The notes under the pieces were generated by a model, which worked only from the letters and a program-made list of their open reading frames with translations, searched no databases and was not told the origin of the DNA. This document shows, in pieces, positions 36,622-46,548 of a stretch of DNA of 64,000 bases. Made by a program: the position numbers and the translations under genes. How positions within the stretch are numbered: position 1 is the first letter of the stretch; each line of letters begins with the position of its first letter. Origin of the DNA: Luteimonas sp. YGD11-2 (GTDB taxonomy: Bacteria > Pseudomonadota > Gammaproteobacteria > Xanthomonadales > Xanthomonadaceae); NCBI RefSeq assembly GCF_004118975.1, contig NZ_CP035376.1:2294001-2358000 (forward strand), read 5' to 3'.

Positions 36622-38535
36622 ATGACTGATCCAACGCGCTATCCGCGCCTGTCGCGCATCGATTCTCCCGCCGACCTGCGTCGTTTCGACGAGGCCGAGC
36701 TGCCCGCCATCGCCGACGAACTGCGCGCCTACCTGATCGAATCGGTGGGCCGCAGCGGCGGCCATTTCGGCGCCGGCCTGGGCGTGATCGAGCTGACCAC
36801 CGCGCTGCATTATCTCTACGACACCCCCGACGACCGCATCGTCTGGGACGTCGGCCACCAGTGCTATCCGCACAAGATCCTGACCGGCCGCCGCGACAAC
36901 ATCCACACCGTCAAGCAGAAGGACGGCGTGGCGCCGTTCCCCAAGCGCGACGAGAGCGAGTACGACACTTTCGGCGTCGGCCATTCCAGCACCTCGATCT
37001 CCGCGGCACTGGGCATGGCGATCGCCAACGCGCGCGCCGGCAACGACCGCCGCGTGGTGGCCGTGATCGGCGACGGCGCGATGACCGCCGGCATGGCCTA
37101 CGAGGCGCTCAACCACGCCGGCGGCATGGAGCCGGAGCCCGACCTGCTGGTGATCCTCAACGACAACCGGATGTCGATCTCCGAGAACGTCGGCGGGCTT
37201 ACCCGCATGCTCGGCCGGCTGACCAGCAACAAGGCGCTCAACACGCTGCGCGAGGGCGGCAAGAAGCTGCTCGGCGACAAGAACAGCCCGCCGGCGAAGT
37301 TCGTACGCCGCTGGGAAGAGCACTGGAAGGGCATGTTCGTGCCGTCCACGCTGTTCGAGGAGATGGGTTTCCACTACACCGGGCCGATCGACGGCAACGA
37401 TGTCGAGGAAGTCGTGGCCGCGCTGAAGACGCTCAAGGGCCTCAAGGGGCCGCAGCTGCTGCATGTCATCACCACCAAGGGCAAGGGTTACGAACTCGCG
37501 GAAGGCGACCAGATCGGTTACCACGCGGTGTCGCCGTTCGACCCCACCAAGGGCCTGGTGGCCAAGGGCGGCGCATCGAAGCCGACGTATACCGAGGTGT
37601 TCTCCGACTGGCTGTGCGATGCCGCGGCGGCGGAACCGAAGCTCATGGGCATCACCCCGGCAATGCGCGAAGGCTCCGGCCTGGTGCGTTTCAGCCGCGA
37701 GTACCCGGAGCGCTATTTCGACGTCGCCATCGCCGAGCAGCACGCGGTGACGCTGGCCGCGGGCATGGCGGTGGAAGGCGCGAAGCCGGTGGTGGCGATC
37801 TATTCCACCTTCCTGCAGCGCGGCTACGACCAGCTGGTGCACGACGTCGCCCTGCAGGAGCTCGACGTGCTGTTCGCGATCGACCGCGGCGGCGTGGTGG
37901 GCCCGGACGGCGCCACCCATGCCGGCAACCTCGACCTCAGCTTCCTGCGCTGCGTGCCGCACATGGTGGTGATGGCGCCGGCGGACGAACGCGAGTGCCG
38001 GCAGATGCTGACCACCGGGCTGCGCCACGAAGGGCCGGCCGCGGTGCGTTATCCGCGTGGCAGCGGCACCGGTGTTGCCGCAGGCAACGACCTCGACACC
38101 CTGCCGATCGGCAAGGCAGAACTGCGCCAGCGTGGCGCACGCATCGCCCTGCTCGCATTCGGCGCGCTGGTGCCGGCCGCCGAAGCGGTGGGCCGCGAAC
38201 TCGGGCTCACCGTGGTCAACATGCGCTTCGTCAAACCGCTCGACCGCGAACTGCTGCTGTCACTCGCGCGCGACCACGAAGGCTTCGTGACCCTCGAGGA
38301 CAACGTGGTCATGGGCGGCGCCGGTTCCGGCGTGGCGGAACGGTTCAATGCGGAAGGCATCGTCGTGCCCGTGCTGCATCTCGGCCTGCCGGATGCCTTC
38401 CAGCATCACGCCAGCCGCGAGCAGCTGCTTGCCGAGGCGGGCCTGGACGTGAGCGGTATCCGGGCCGCGGTGCTGCGCCGCTGGCCCGACCTCAGCGCCG
38501 AGCGCGCCGCTCCCGTGGCTGCCGTCGGCGGCTGA
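36622..38535 (+). CDS. dxs: 1-deoxy-D-xylulose-5-phosphate synthase
   Basis: The 637-aa thiamine diphosphate enzyme condenses pyruvate and glyceraldehyde 3-phosphate in the first step of the MEP isoprenoid pathway. The N-terminal TPP domain shows [26 protein letters not shown] and the ThDP/Mg motif [21 protein letters not shown]...[10 protein letters not shown]. Then come the Pyr domain ([18 protein letters not shown], catalytic Glu; [15 protein letters not shown]) and the C-terminal transketolase domain ([19 protein letters not shown]). The start is ATG 36622, with a long G-rich stretch GGGGGGGAGGAC 8-18 bases upstream serving as the RBS. Length and motifs are standard. Neighbours are unrelated, so it is likely monocistronic. 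Confidence 0.97.
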   Translation: MTDPTRYPRLSRIDSPADLRRFDEAELPAIADELRAYLIESVGRSGGHFGAGLGVIELTTALHYLYDTPDDRIVWDVGHQCYPHKILTGRRDNIHTVKQKDGVAPFPKRDESEYDTFGVGHSSTSISAALGMAIANARAGNDRRVVAVIGDGAMTAGMAYEALNHAGGMEPEPDLLVILNDNRMSISENVGGLTRMLGRLTSNKALNTLREGGKKLLGDKNSPPAKFVRRWEEHWKGMFVPSTLFEEMGFHYTGPIDGNDVEEVVAALKTLKGLKGPQLLHVITTKGKGYELAEGDQIGYHAVSPFDPTKGLVAKGGASKPTYTEVFSDWLCDAAAAEPKLMGITPAMREGSGLVRFSREYPERYFDVAIAEQHAVTLAAGMAVEGAKPVVAIYSTFLQRGYDQLVHDVALQELDVLFAIDRGGVVGPDGATHAGNLDLSFLRCVPHMVVMAPADERECRQMLTTGLRHEGPAAVRYPRGSGTGVAAGNDLDTLPIGKAELRQRGARIALLAFGALVPAAEAVGRELGLTVVNMRFVKPLDRELLLSLARDHEGFVTLEDNVVMGGAGSGVAERFNAEGIVVPVLHLGLPDAFQHHASREQLLAEAGLDVSGIRAAVLRRWPDLSAERAAPVAAVGG

Positions 38536-38541
38536 CCGCTA

Positions 38542-38569
38542 CCCGCCTGCGCATCGACGCGCAGGCGGG
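38542..38569 (+). terminator. Hairpin at the end of dxs
   Basis: CCCGCCTGCGC (38542-38552) pairs perfectly with GCGCAGGCGGG (38559-38569), six bases past the dxs stop; a short TTCATTTTC follows later. It is a probable terminator, perhaps also serving the convergent small gene at 38643. Confidence 0.6.
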
Positions 38570-38642
38570 CCACGGATCTTCATTTTCGGGCGACGCCTGC
38601 GACCGTGACGATCGCGGCGCGGGAATATCCCAACCCGCGGGC

Positions 38643-38987
38643 TCAGATCTTGCGTTCGCGGGTCGGCCCGCTGGTGAGGCTGGGATCGTTGCCCTCCGCG
38701 CTGGGGTTGTTCTCGCGGCCGAAGTCGTCACCCTTCGACGCCTTGCGGTCATGGACGCCCTGCGCACAGTCGTGATTGAGGCTGGCGTCGGCTTCCGGGC
38801 GGGGGTCCGCGCGCTCGGGCGGAGCGTGCTTGTAGGGCGGGTTCCTGCCGACCCTGACGTCCGCGTCCTGTCCCGGCTCGCGGACGGCGCCCTCGCTTTC
38901 GCCGGACGGTGCCTGCAGCGGCGGGCTGCCGTCATCCGGGTCCTCCTGCGGCGGCGGCGGCACTTCTCGACCTGTTGGCATCACCAT
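38643..38987 (-). CDS. Small highly hydrophilic hypothetical protein (114 aa)
   Basis: The product, starting MVMPTGREVPPPPQEDPDDG at ATG 38987 with CAGGAG seven bases upstream, is almost devoid of hydrophobic stretches. It is rich in Pro, Asp, Glu, Gly and Arg, and so probably intrinsically disordered. It contains two short motifs, REPGQDADVRVGRNPPYKHAPP and SLNHDCAQGVHDRKASKGDDFG. It resembles small xanthomonad stress or acid-induced disordered proteins only in general composition; I do not recognise a family. The long opposite-strand frame across this region reads like a shadow of the same codons. It is convergent with dxs and is transcribed toward the dxs hairpin. The RBS and codon pattern make coding likely but not certain. 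Confidence 0.55.
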   Translation of the reverse strand: MVMPTGREVPPPPQEDPDDGSPPLQAPSGESEGAVREPGQDADVRVGRNPPYKHAPPERADPRPEADASLNHDCAQGVHDRKASKGDDFGRENNPSAEGNDPSLTSGPTRERKI

Positions 38988-39085
38988 GACGGACTCCTGT
39001 AAGGACACCCGGCCATCCTCCCAGTCGCGCCGTGAAGCAGGCGCAAGCTGCAGGACCGGCGCGCAGGCCCCGCGCCGGGCTGCAG

Positions 39086-40132
39086 TCAGGGCGATTCGAC
39101 GGTGTAGCCCTTCGCGGCCAGGCGCTCCAGCATTCCGCCTTCGCCCAGCAACTGGTGCATCGACAGCATGGTGAAGCTCACCTGGTGCTGTTCGATCGCC
39201 TGTTCGACGTTCTCCAGCCACGCCTGCTGCGCGCGTTCGGGAAGGTCGTCGAGCCCGAGCCGTTGCGCCAGCACGCTGCCGGTCAGGGCCTGCTGGCAGG
39301 CGCTGTAGTGATTCTCGTGCGGTAGCGCGGCCAGGCCCTCGATATCACCGACCGCCCACGCATTCGCACGTGCGCGCATGTTGTCGAGATCGGTCTCGAT
39401 CCGCGCCATAGTGCCCTCGAAGCACTCGCGGTCGGCCAGGTCGCTGGTGTTGAGTTCCTGCAGGATGCCCTTCGGGTCCTCGACCGGCACGCGCACGACA
39501 CTGTCGATCACCGGTACGTCCGCGGACTTGGCGGCGGCGGTCACCACCGGCCAGATCACTCCTGTCGTGCGCAGGCCCGAGCGGCGCAGCGCCGCCTCGT
39601 AGAGTTCCTGCGCGGCCAGCAACGGGCGCCGGCGCTCGACACCGCGGTCGCGGCCGATGTAGCGCGCCTTGAGCACCTCCCAGCGTGCGTAGAGGTCGGG
39701 CGACACGACCTCGCGCAACGGGCGCTTGCCGGGGTTGTTGCGGGCACGCAGCAGCGCGGGCACCAGCGTGATGCCGCGGAAGAAGCCCACGTCGGCGGTG
39801 CCCACTGACACCGTCGGCGGCCCGATCACCGCCTGCGAGCGTGCGATCACCGATTCGACCTCGGCCGATTCCCACTCCATCCGCCGCGGCAGCGGCGACA
39901 CGGTGCCGAGAACGTAGAGGGTGTGGTCGCCACGCGAGACCTTCCACATGCCCGGACCAGGCTGCACGCCCGACACCACCAGCGTCTCCAGGTCGACGAC
40001 CCGCTCCTCCCGCGCCTGCACGGATGCGGGTGCGACCTCGTCAGCCGCCGCGGCGGATCCCGCTGCCGGCGCCAGCATCAGCAATGCAGCGAGCGTCCCT
40101 GCGTGTGCAACGGCCATGCGTGCTCCATTCAT
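39086..40132 (-). CDS. TraB/GumN family protein
   Basis: The 348-aa protein has a signal peptide (AHAGTLAALLMLAPAAGSAAAA, about 9-30) and a TraB/GumN-like domain. The strand MWKVSRGDHTLYVLGTVSPLPRRMEWESAEVE (about 62) contains the conserved glycine-threonine turn (here GTVSPL, in place of the more usual GTxH of active family members). Later come ALRRSGLRTTGVIWPVVTAAAKSADVPVIDS and a C-terminal segment SACQQALTGSVLAQRLGL. TraB/Tiki members with GTxH act as metalloproteases. The replacement of that His by Ser here suggests this copy may be inactive or act otherwise. Its role is unknown; GumN in Xanthomonas is near the xanthan cluster, but no gum genes are seen here. Confidence 0.78.
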   Translation of the reverse strand: MNGARMAVAHAGTLAALLMLAPAAGSAAAADEVAPASVQAREERVVDLETLVVSGVQPGPGMWKVSRGDHTLYVLGTVSPLPRRMEWESAEVESVIARSQAVIGPPTVSVGTADVGFFRGITLVPALLRARNNPGKRPLREVVSPDLYARWEVLKARYIGRDRGVERRRPLLAAQELYEAALRRSGLRTTGVIWPVVTAAAKSADVPVIDSVVRVPVEDPKGILQELNTSDLADRECFEGTMARIETDLDNMRARANAWAVGDIEGLAALPHENHYSACQQALTGSVLAQRLGLDDLPERAQQAWLENVEQAIEQHQVSFTMLSMHQLLGEGGMLERLAAKGYTVESP

Positions 40133-40285
40133 GTGGGAATCGGAGAGCGTTCGAACGCGGGGCGGCCGGCAAGTTCCCGCGCCGCGGCAGGAATTGGCCG
40201 GACTTCGGCAATAGCGTGAGGTCGCGACAATGATCGACCGGAGCAGTCACGGCGGGGGCATGAAAAGATCACACGCCCGGAAACA

Positions 40286-40310
40286 GAAAAACCCCGGAAT
40301 CCCGGGGTTT
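40286..40310 (-). terminator. Rho-independent terminator after tRNA-Pro(GGG)
   Basis: AAACCCCGG and CCGGGGTTT flank a four-base loop (about 40289-40310). On the minus strand the stem runs into TTTTTCTGTTTCC. Confidence 0.8.
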
Positions 40311-40346
40311 CTCTTGGGCCTGCCGCGCTGCCGCGGTGGCCGGATC

Positions 40347-40423
40347 TGGTCGGGGTAGCCGGATTCGAACCGACGACCACTTGTCCCCCAGACAAGTGCG
40401 CTACCAGGCTGCGCTATACCCCG
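40347..40423 (-). tRNA. tRNA-Pro(GGG)
   Basis: The 77-base gene has acceptor CGGGGTA/TACCCCG, anticodon GGG in the loop CTGGGGG, T-arm GTCGGTTCGAATCCGGC and encoded CCA. Confidence 0.96.
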
Positions 40424-40510
40424 ATGGGTTCCGCCAGTGGCGGCCCGGCATTATAGCCACTTCGCCCGCGGCCGTCGCGCATCCGGTCACTGGATCGGCG
40501 ATCCGGCTGC

Positions 40511-40867
40511 TCAGCGCTTGAGGACCTGCAGGATGTCCTCGAGCTCGGTGCGGACCTGGCGCACCACCTGGGTGGTCAGCGACGAGTCCTGCCGCGCGCC
40601 ATCGCCTTCCAGGCGCAGGCGTGCGCCGCCGATCGTGTAGCCCTGCTCGTAGAGCAGCCCACGGATCTGGCGGACCATCAGCACGTCGTGGCGCTGGTAG
40701 TAGCGGCGGTTGCCGCGGCGCTTGACCGGGCTCAGGCCGGGGAATTCGGTCTCCCAGTAACGCAGCACATGCGGCTTGACGTCGCACAGCTCGCTGACCT
40801 CGCCGATCGTGAAGTAGCGCTTGGCGGGGATCGGCGGGAGTTCGCGGTTGCTGCCGGGATCAAGCAT
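40511..40867 (-). CDS. MerR-family transcriptional regulator downstream of ihfA
   Basis: The 118-aa protein has a MerR DNA-binding head: [63 protein letters not shown] (about 15-80). This is followed by a short helical dimerisation tail [21 protein letters not shown]. It lacks cysteines suited to metal sensing. This conserved gene follows ihfA in most gammaproteobacteria of this group; its target is not known. I used ATG 40867, which overlaps the last codons of ihfA; a GTG at 40876 would add three residues. The tRNA-Pro gene follows on the same strand after a short gap. Confidence 0.92.
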   Translation of the reverse strand: MLDPGSNRELPPIPAKRYFTIGEVSELCDVKPHVLRYWETEFPGLSPVKRRGNRRYYQRHDVLMVRQIRGLLYEQGYTIGGARLRLEGDGARQDSSLTTQVVRQVRTELEDILQVLKR

Positions 40868-41159
40868 GGCGACCACCGTAGGCTTCCACGCGTTCCTTGA
40901 GCTTCTGGCCCGGGCGGAACGTGACCACCGTACGCGCGGAGATCGGGATCTCCTCGCCGGTCTTGGGATTGCGGCCGGGGCGCTCGTTCTTGCGACGCAG
41001 GTCGAAGTTGCCGAAACCGGACAGCTTCACCTGGCGCCCGCCCTGCAGGGCCTCGCGCAGGGCGTCGAAAAACGCGTCGACGAATTCCTTCGCCTCGCGC
41101 TTGTTCAGGCCGACTTCCTCGTAGAGGCGTTCGGCCATTTCTGCCTTGGTCAGTGCCAT
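40860..41159 (-). CDS. ihfA: Integration host factor subunit alpha
   Basis: The 99-aa protein is the alpha subunit of the sequence-specific DNA-bending heterodimer IHF. The N-terminal helices [31 protein letters not shown] and the family signature [30 protein letters not shown] are present, with the intercalating Pro in the arm. The C-terminus is [22 protein letters not shown]. It follows pheT after 12 bases, the conserved pheST-ihfA (himA) arrangement, and its stop codon overlaps the start of the merR-type gene. IHF supports site-specific recombination, replication and sigma-54 promoters. Confidence 0.97.
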   Translation of the reverse strand: MALTKAEMAERLYEEVGLNKREAKEFVDAFFDALREALQGGRQVKLSGFGNFDLRRKNERPGRNPKTGEEIPISARTVVTFRPGQKLKERVEAYGGRHA

Positions 41160-41171
41160 GCCGTGCCCCGG

Positions 41172-43544
41172 TCAACTGCGGATGCGTGCGCCGTGCGATG
41201 CAAGTGCGGCGGTCACGCGGGCCACCACGTCGTCGACGTCGCGGTCCGTCAGGGTGCGCGAGTTGTCCTGCAGAATCAAGCCGGTAGCCAGGCTCTTGAA
41301 TCCGGTTTCGACGCCCTTGCCCTGGTAACGGTCGAACAGCCGCAGGTCGGCCAGCAACGGCCCGGCGGCCTCGCGGATCGCGGCCTCCAGCGTGCCCCAG
41401 GGCATGTCCTCCGCCACCAGCAACGCCAGGTCGCGGCGTACGGACGGAAAGCGCGTCAGCGTCGCCGCACGCGGCAGCGCACGCATGCGCAGGGGCTCGA
41501 GCTCGACTTCGAACGCCACCGCGCGGTGGTCCAGACCGAGTTCGCGCAACAGTGCAGGATGCAGTTCGCCGATCCAGCCGATGCGTTCGCCGTCGCGGTA
41601 GACGTCGGCCGAGCGCCCGGGGTGGCCGAAGGGCGCCTGCGACGGGCGGAATTCCAGTTCCGCGCGCGCGAGCAGCGCCAGGCTCTCGAGATCGCCCTTG
41701 AGGTCGTGGAAGTCGACGTCGCGCGCCGGCGCGCCCCACTGCTCGACGCCCGCCGGGCCGATGGCGACCGCCGCCACACGCGGGGTTTCCCGCGGCGCAT
41801 CGCCGGTGGCCGCGGCGTGGTAGCTGCGCCCGAGTTCGAACAGGCGCACGCGCGGCTGCTGGCGCGCGGCATTGCGCGCAAGTGCGTCGACCAGCCCGGG
41901 CAGCAGCGAGGTGCGCATCACGCCCAGTTCGGCGCTGAGGGGATTGGCCAGCGGCACCGCACCGGCATCGAGCTGCCAGGCCTGCAGCAGGGCGGCATCC
42001 ACGAACGCGTAGTTGATGGCTTCCAGCCAGTCACGCGCGACCAGCTGGCGGCGCACCCCGGCATCGTCCAGCCGGCCCTCGCCCGGCGCGCACAGGCGGG
42101 TCGCGCCACCGGGAAGCGTGGTCGGCACGCGGTCATAGCCGTGGATGCGCGCGACTTCCTCGATGAGGTCTTCCTCGATGGCGAGGTCGAAGCGCCGCGG
42201 CGGCGGCGTCACCTGCCAGCCGTCCACGGTGTCGACCACCGCCAGGCCCAGCGCACCGAGGATGCGCACCACGTCGGCATCGTCGATCGAGAGGCCCAGC
42301 ACGCGTTCAAGGCGCTGGCGGCGCAGGTGGATCGGCCGTGGCTGTGCCAGGTGCTCGGGCAGCTCCGCGGCAACCACCGGCCCCGGCGTGCCGCCGGCGT
42401 GGTCGAGGATCAGCCGGGTGGCGAGCTCGATCGCCTGCGCCGGCAGCTGCGGATCGACCCCGCGCTCGAAGCGGTGCGAGGCATCGGTATGCAGGCCCAG
42501 CCTGCGCGCGCGCCCGATGATCGCGGCCGGGGCGAAATGTGCCGACTCCAGGAACACGTTGCGGGTCGCATCGGTCACGCGAGTGTCGTGGCCGCCCATC
42601 ACCCCGGCCAGCGCCACCGGGCGCCCGGCATCGGTGATCACCAGGAAGTGCGCATCCAGCGCCACGTCGCGCCCGTCGAGAAGGGCCAGCGTCTCGCCAC
42701 CGCGGGCATGCCGCACGCCTACCGGGCCCTGCAGCAGGTCGCGGTCGAACGCGTGCATCGGCTGCCCCAGTTCGAGCATCACGTACTGGGTGACGTCGAC
42801 CAGGAAGCTCAGCGGGCGGATCCCGCTGCGACGCAGCCGTTCAGCCATCCACACCGGCGTAGCCACGCCGGCTTCGACGCCCTCGATCACCCGGCCGAGA
42901 TAGCGCGGTGCGTCGGCACCGGCGTCGAGCGCGACATCGAGCCGCGCATCGCCCGCCGCGGGCACCGGCGCGATCGTGTACGGGGTGACGCTGCTGCCGA
43001 ACGCGGCGGCGACATCGAACGCGATGCCGCGCACGCTGAAGCAGTCGGCGCGGTTGGGGGTGAGCTTGAGCTCGAACGTCGCATCCGGCAGGCCAAGGTA
43101 GTCCGCAAGCGGCGTGCCGACCGGCGCATCGCCGGGCAGTTCCAGCAGGCCCGAGGCATCGCTGTCGAGCCCGAGTTCCTTTGCCGAGCACAGCATGCCG
43201 TTGGACTCGACGCCGCGCAGCGTCGCCGCCCTGATGGTGAGTTCGCCCACGCGGGCACCGACCATCGCCAGCGGTGCAACCAGTCCGGCACGCGCGTTGG
43301 GCGCGCCACAGACGATCTGCAACGGCGCACCGGTGCCGGCATCGACGCTGCACACCTGCAGGCGGTCGGCCTCGGGGTGTTTTTCGCAGGCGATGATGCG
43401 TGCGACGACGATGCCGTCGAGGCCTTCGCCCAGCACCGCGGTGTCCTCGACCTCGAGCCCGATGGCAGTCAGGGTGGCAGCGAGTTCCTCGCGGCTGGCG
43501 TCGGTGTGCACATGCTGGCGGAGCCAGTTCTCGGAAAATTTCAT
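41172..43544 (-). CDS. pheT: Phenylalanine--tRNA ligase beta subunit
   Basis: The 790-aa beta chain of the (alpha-beta)2 PheRS starts at ATG 43544 (MKFSENWLRQHVHTDASREELAATLTAIGLEVE). It contains the N-terminal EMAP/tRNA-binding domain (about 40-150; RLQVCSVDAGTGAPLQIVCGAPNA) and the B3/B4 editing domain. The B5 domain and the catalytic-like core follow (GVRRQLVARDWLEAINYAFVD). At the C-terminus is the ferredoxin-like anticodon-binding domain (RFPSVRRDLALLVAEDMPW ... YQGKGVETGFKSLATGLILQD). The length agrees with proteobacterial PheT. It is translated directly after pheS (22-base gap). Confidence 0.97.
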   Translation of the reverse strand: MKFSENWLRQHVHTDASREELAATLTAIGLEVEDTAVLGEGLDGIVVARIIACEKHPEADRLQVCSVDAGTGAPLQIVCGAPNARAGLVAPLAMVGARVGELTIRAATLRGVESNGMLCSAKELGLDSDASGLLELPGDAPVGTPLADYLGLPDATFELKLTPNRADCFSVRGIAFDVAAAFGSSVTPYTIAPVPAAGDARLDVALDAGADAPRYLGRVIEGVEAGVATPVWMAERLRRSGIRPLSFLVDVTQYVMLELGQPMHAFDRDLLQGPVGVRHARGGETLALLDGRDVALDAHFLVITDAGRPVALAGVMGGHDTRVTDATRNVFLESAHFAPAAIIGRARRLGLHTDASHRFERGVDPQLPAQAIELATRLILDHAGGTPGPVVAAELPEHLAQPRPIHLRRQRLERVLGLSIDDADVVRILGALGLAVVDTVDGWQVTPPPRRFDLAIEEDLIEEVARIHGYDRVPTTLPGGATRLCAPGEGRLDDAGVRRQLVARDWLEAINYAFVDAALLQAWQLDAGAVPLANPLSAELGVMRTSLLPGLVDALARNAARQQPRVRLFELGRSYHAAATGDAPRETPRVAAVAIGPAGVEQWGAPARDVDFHDLKGDLESLALLARAELEFRPSQAPFGHPGRSADVYRDGERIGWIGELHPALLRELGLDHRAVAFEVELEPLRMRALPRAATLTRFPSVRRDLALLVAEDMPWGTLEAAIREAAGPLLADLRLFDRYQGKGVETGFKSLATGLILQDNSRTLTDRDVDDVVARVTAALASHGARIRS

Positions 43545-43566
43545 GCTGAAATTCCGTGGATCGTCA

Positions 43567-44586
<1,020 letters not shown>

Positions 44587-44606
44587 TCAAGGATATTCCG
44601 GGACCG

Positions 44607-44644
44607 CAAAAAGACATGGGGAAGGACTTGCGCCCTTCCCCATG
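44607..44644 (-). terminator. Terminator between rplT and pheS
   Basis: CATGGGGAAGG (44615-44625) and CCTTCCCCATG (44634-44644) are perfect 11-bp arms. On the minus strand the stem is followed by TCTTTTTGC. It lies 30 bases upstream of the pheS start and could be an attenuator or the end of the rpmI-rplT transcript. Confidence 0.88.
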
Positions 44645-44703
44645 CGTGAACCGCCGGTACCCGGCCGGCACCGCGCACTGCGCGGGCCGGTGGGACGGTT
44701 GTG

Positions 44704-45063
44704 TTACGCCGCCAGAGCGCCCTTCGCCTTCTCGGCCAGGGCCGCGAAGCCCGCCGCGTCGTGCACGGCGATATCCGCCAGCACCTTGCGGTCGAGGGTG
44801 ATGCCGGCCTTCATCAGGCCGTTCATGAAGCGGCTGTAGCTCATGCCGTTGATGCGGGCCGCCGCGTTGATGCGGGTGATCCACAGCGAACGGAAATTAC
44901 GCTTCTTCTGCTTGCGGTGGATGTAGGCGTACTGCTGCGCCTTGATGACCGCCTGCTTGGCAACGCGGAACACCTTGTGGCGTGCGTTGTAGTAGCCCTT
45001 GGCGAGCTTGAGAACCTTCTTGTGACGGCGGCGCGCCTGCACGCCACGTTTGACTCGTGCCAT
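44704..45063 (-). CDS. rplT: 50S ribosomal protein L20
   Basis: The 119-aa primary 23S rRNA-binding protein has the family sequence [54 protein letters not shown] and [28 protein letters not shown]20 helps fold domain I and II of 23S rRNA, and in E. coli it represses its own rpmI-rplT messenger by binding a leader structure. It follows rpmI after 13 bases. The presence of a long structured region before rpmI fits such autoregulation here, though that link is inferred. Confidence 0.98.
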   Translation of the reverse strand: MARVKRGVQARRRHKKVLKLAKGYYNARHKVFRVAKQAVIKAQQYAYIHRKQKKRNFRSLWITRINAAARINGMSYSRFMNGLMKAGITLDRKVLADIAVHDAAGFAALAEKAKGALAA

Positions 45064-45076
45064 TGTTCAGCCCTCC

Positions 45077-45280
45077 TCAGAGATACGGCAGCATGCGGTC
45101 CAGACGGCCTGCATCCTCGGCGCGGACGTGATTCGTCTGCCGCAGGTTGCGCTTCCGCTTGGTCGCTTTCTTGGTGAGGATGTGGCTGCGGTTGGCATGA
45201 CCCGCCTTGTACTTGCCGGAAGCGGTCTTCCGGAAGCGCTTGGCCGCCCCCCGATGGGTCTTGATCTTGATCTTGGACAT
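45077..45280 (-). CDS. rpmI: 50S ribosomal protein L35
   Basis: The 67-aa basic ribosomal protein shows the conserved L35 sequence [38 protein letters not shown] and [15 protein letters not shown]. It has normal length. It is directly followed by rplT, but is separated from infC by 604 bases instead of the usual short spacer. A poor T-run hairpin lies upstream, and the whole gap up to infC shows strong RNA structure. Confidence 0.98.
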   Translation of the reverse strand: MSKIKIKTHRGAAKRFRKTASGKYKAGHANRSHILTKKATKRKRNLRQTNHVRAEDAGRLDRMLPYL

Positions 45281-45588
45281 TGCGAAGTCCCTTGTAGGAT
45301 CTGTTTGCGACTGACACGGGCGGCGGCCGTCGAGGCCCGCGCTTTCCTTCCTGCCGATGCCGGTGGTTGAGCCATTGTCCCCTGGGGATCGTGGCCGGTC
45401 CTGAAAAACGGTAAAGCACCCGGGCGAGCCGGCCGGCCATTATGCAGGGCGCAGGGTGGCCGTGCAAACCCGGGCACTCCAACCCGGCACTGGCTGTTCT
45501 TCCGACCGGACCGCCACAGGAGCCTGAGACCAGCGCCGACCGCCCGTGCCCCTCGTTCCGCACCCCGGGGACTCTCCGGGGTCGGCGT

Positions 45589-45676
45589 GGCGTCCGTCAG
45601 CGGGACTGTCGGCGCCATGGATGGCGCCGACAAGCTTCCAGGGACGGATTCACGGCGTGTCCCGCTGACGGATGCC
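45589..45676 (-). promoter_or_regulatory. Long nested stem structure in the infC-rpmI gap
   Basis: TCCGTCAGCGGGAC (45593-45606) is perfectly complementary to GTCCCGCTGACGGA (45659-45672), and the stem extends to about 18 bp with one G-U pair (45589-45606 with 45659-45676). Inside it lies a second perfect hairpin, TGTCGGCGCC (45607-45616) with GGCGCCGACA (45623-45632). A further hairpin, ACCCCGG with CCGGGGT, occurs at about 45563-45582. The region lies on the minus strand between infC and rpmI, so any infC-initiated or rpmI leader transcript would carry it. A role in L20 autoregulation is possible but not shown. Confidence 0.6.
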
Positions 45677-45814
45677 GCGCCGGACCACCCGGGTCGCCCA
45701 CCCGCCTACCTTCCTCACGTATGCCCCCACGCCCCGAGGACTCCCGCCCGCTCCGCTGCAACCCCCATGGCGTTTGCCTGGGCCGCGGACTCCGCCCCAA
45801 GGATCGAACGACAA

Positions 45815-45844
45815 ACGAAAAAGGCGCCTCGCGGCGCCTTTTCG
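45815..45844 (-). terminator. Terminator downstream of infC
   Basis: AAAAGGCGCC-TCGC-GGCGCCTTTT is a strong hairpin (about 45819-45842) with T-rich flanks; on the minus strand it is followed by TTCGTTTG. It lies about 40 bases past the infC stop, separating infC from rpmI-rplT. Confidence 0.85.
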
Positions 45845-45884
45845 ACCACCACATCCGGGACGGCAACACCCGTCCCGAGCGCGG

Positions 45885-46406
45885 TTACTTCTTCTTCGGA
45901 GCAATCATCATCACCATCTGCCGCCCTTCCAGGCGGGGGCGCGACTCGATGACGATGTCCTCGCCGAGATCGGCCTCGATGCGGGCGGCCATCTGCCGGC
46001 CCAGCTCCTGGTGACTCATCTCGCGACCACGGAAGCGGATGTTGACCTTGATCTTGTCGCCTTCCTCGATGAAGCCGCGCATCTTCCGCAGCTTGATCTG
46101 GTAGTCGCCCTCGTCCGTGACCGGACGGAACTTCACTTCCTTGATCTCGACCTGCTTCGACTTCTTCTTGGCTTCGTTCGCGCGCTTCTGGAGGTCGAAC
46201 TTGAACTTGCCGAAATCCATGATCTTGCAGACCGGCGGGTCGGCATTCGGCTGGATCTCGACGAGATCGAGACCTTCTTCTTCGGCCATCTGCAGGGCTT
46301 CGTCCCGCGAGAGGACGCCGATCATCTCGCCGTCGGAGCCGATCACGCGCACGCGCGGGACACGGATCTCCTGGTTCCTGCGATTCTGCTTTTCCGGGGT
46401 GCTGAT
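45885..46406 (-). CDS. infC: Translation initiation factor IF-3, ATC start codon
   Basis: The 173-aa protein has the IF-3 N-domain, linker and C-domain: [38 protein letters not shown], the lysine linker [21 protein letters not shown], and the C-domain [28 protein letters not shown]. No ATG, GTG or TTG fits the conserved N-terminus [19 protein letters not shown]. Reading on from it, the first codon after an SD-like TTTGGAGA (8-base spacing) is ATC at 46406. IF-3 genes are known to use AUU, AUC or AUA, so that IF-3 can discriminate against its own start and limit its synthesis. The GTG used in the shorter frame (46352) would lose 18 conserved residues. Confidence 0.93.
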   Translation of the reverse strand: MSTPEKQNRRNQEIRVPRVRVIGSDGEMIGVLSRDEALQMAEEEGLDLVEIQPNADPPVCKIMDFGKFKFDLQKRANEAKKKSKQVEIKEVKFRPVTDEGDYQIKLRKMRGFIEEGDKIKVNIRFRGREMSHQELGRQMAARIEADLGEDIVIESRPRLEGRQMVMMIAPKKK

Positions 46407-46548
46407 ATTGCAATCTCCAAAGGATTTGAAAGTCCGGCCCTCGACGGCGGGGCGCTGCGGGAAGGATCCGCACGCCCCGGCGGCTCGTCAGCCACCGGGC
46501 CCGCGGGCATGCCGGACCGTCCGGCGCACCCTGCGTTCAGCCATCATG

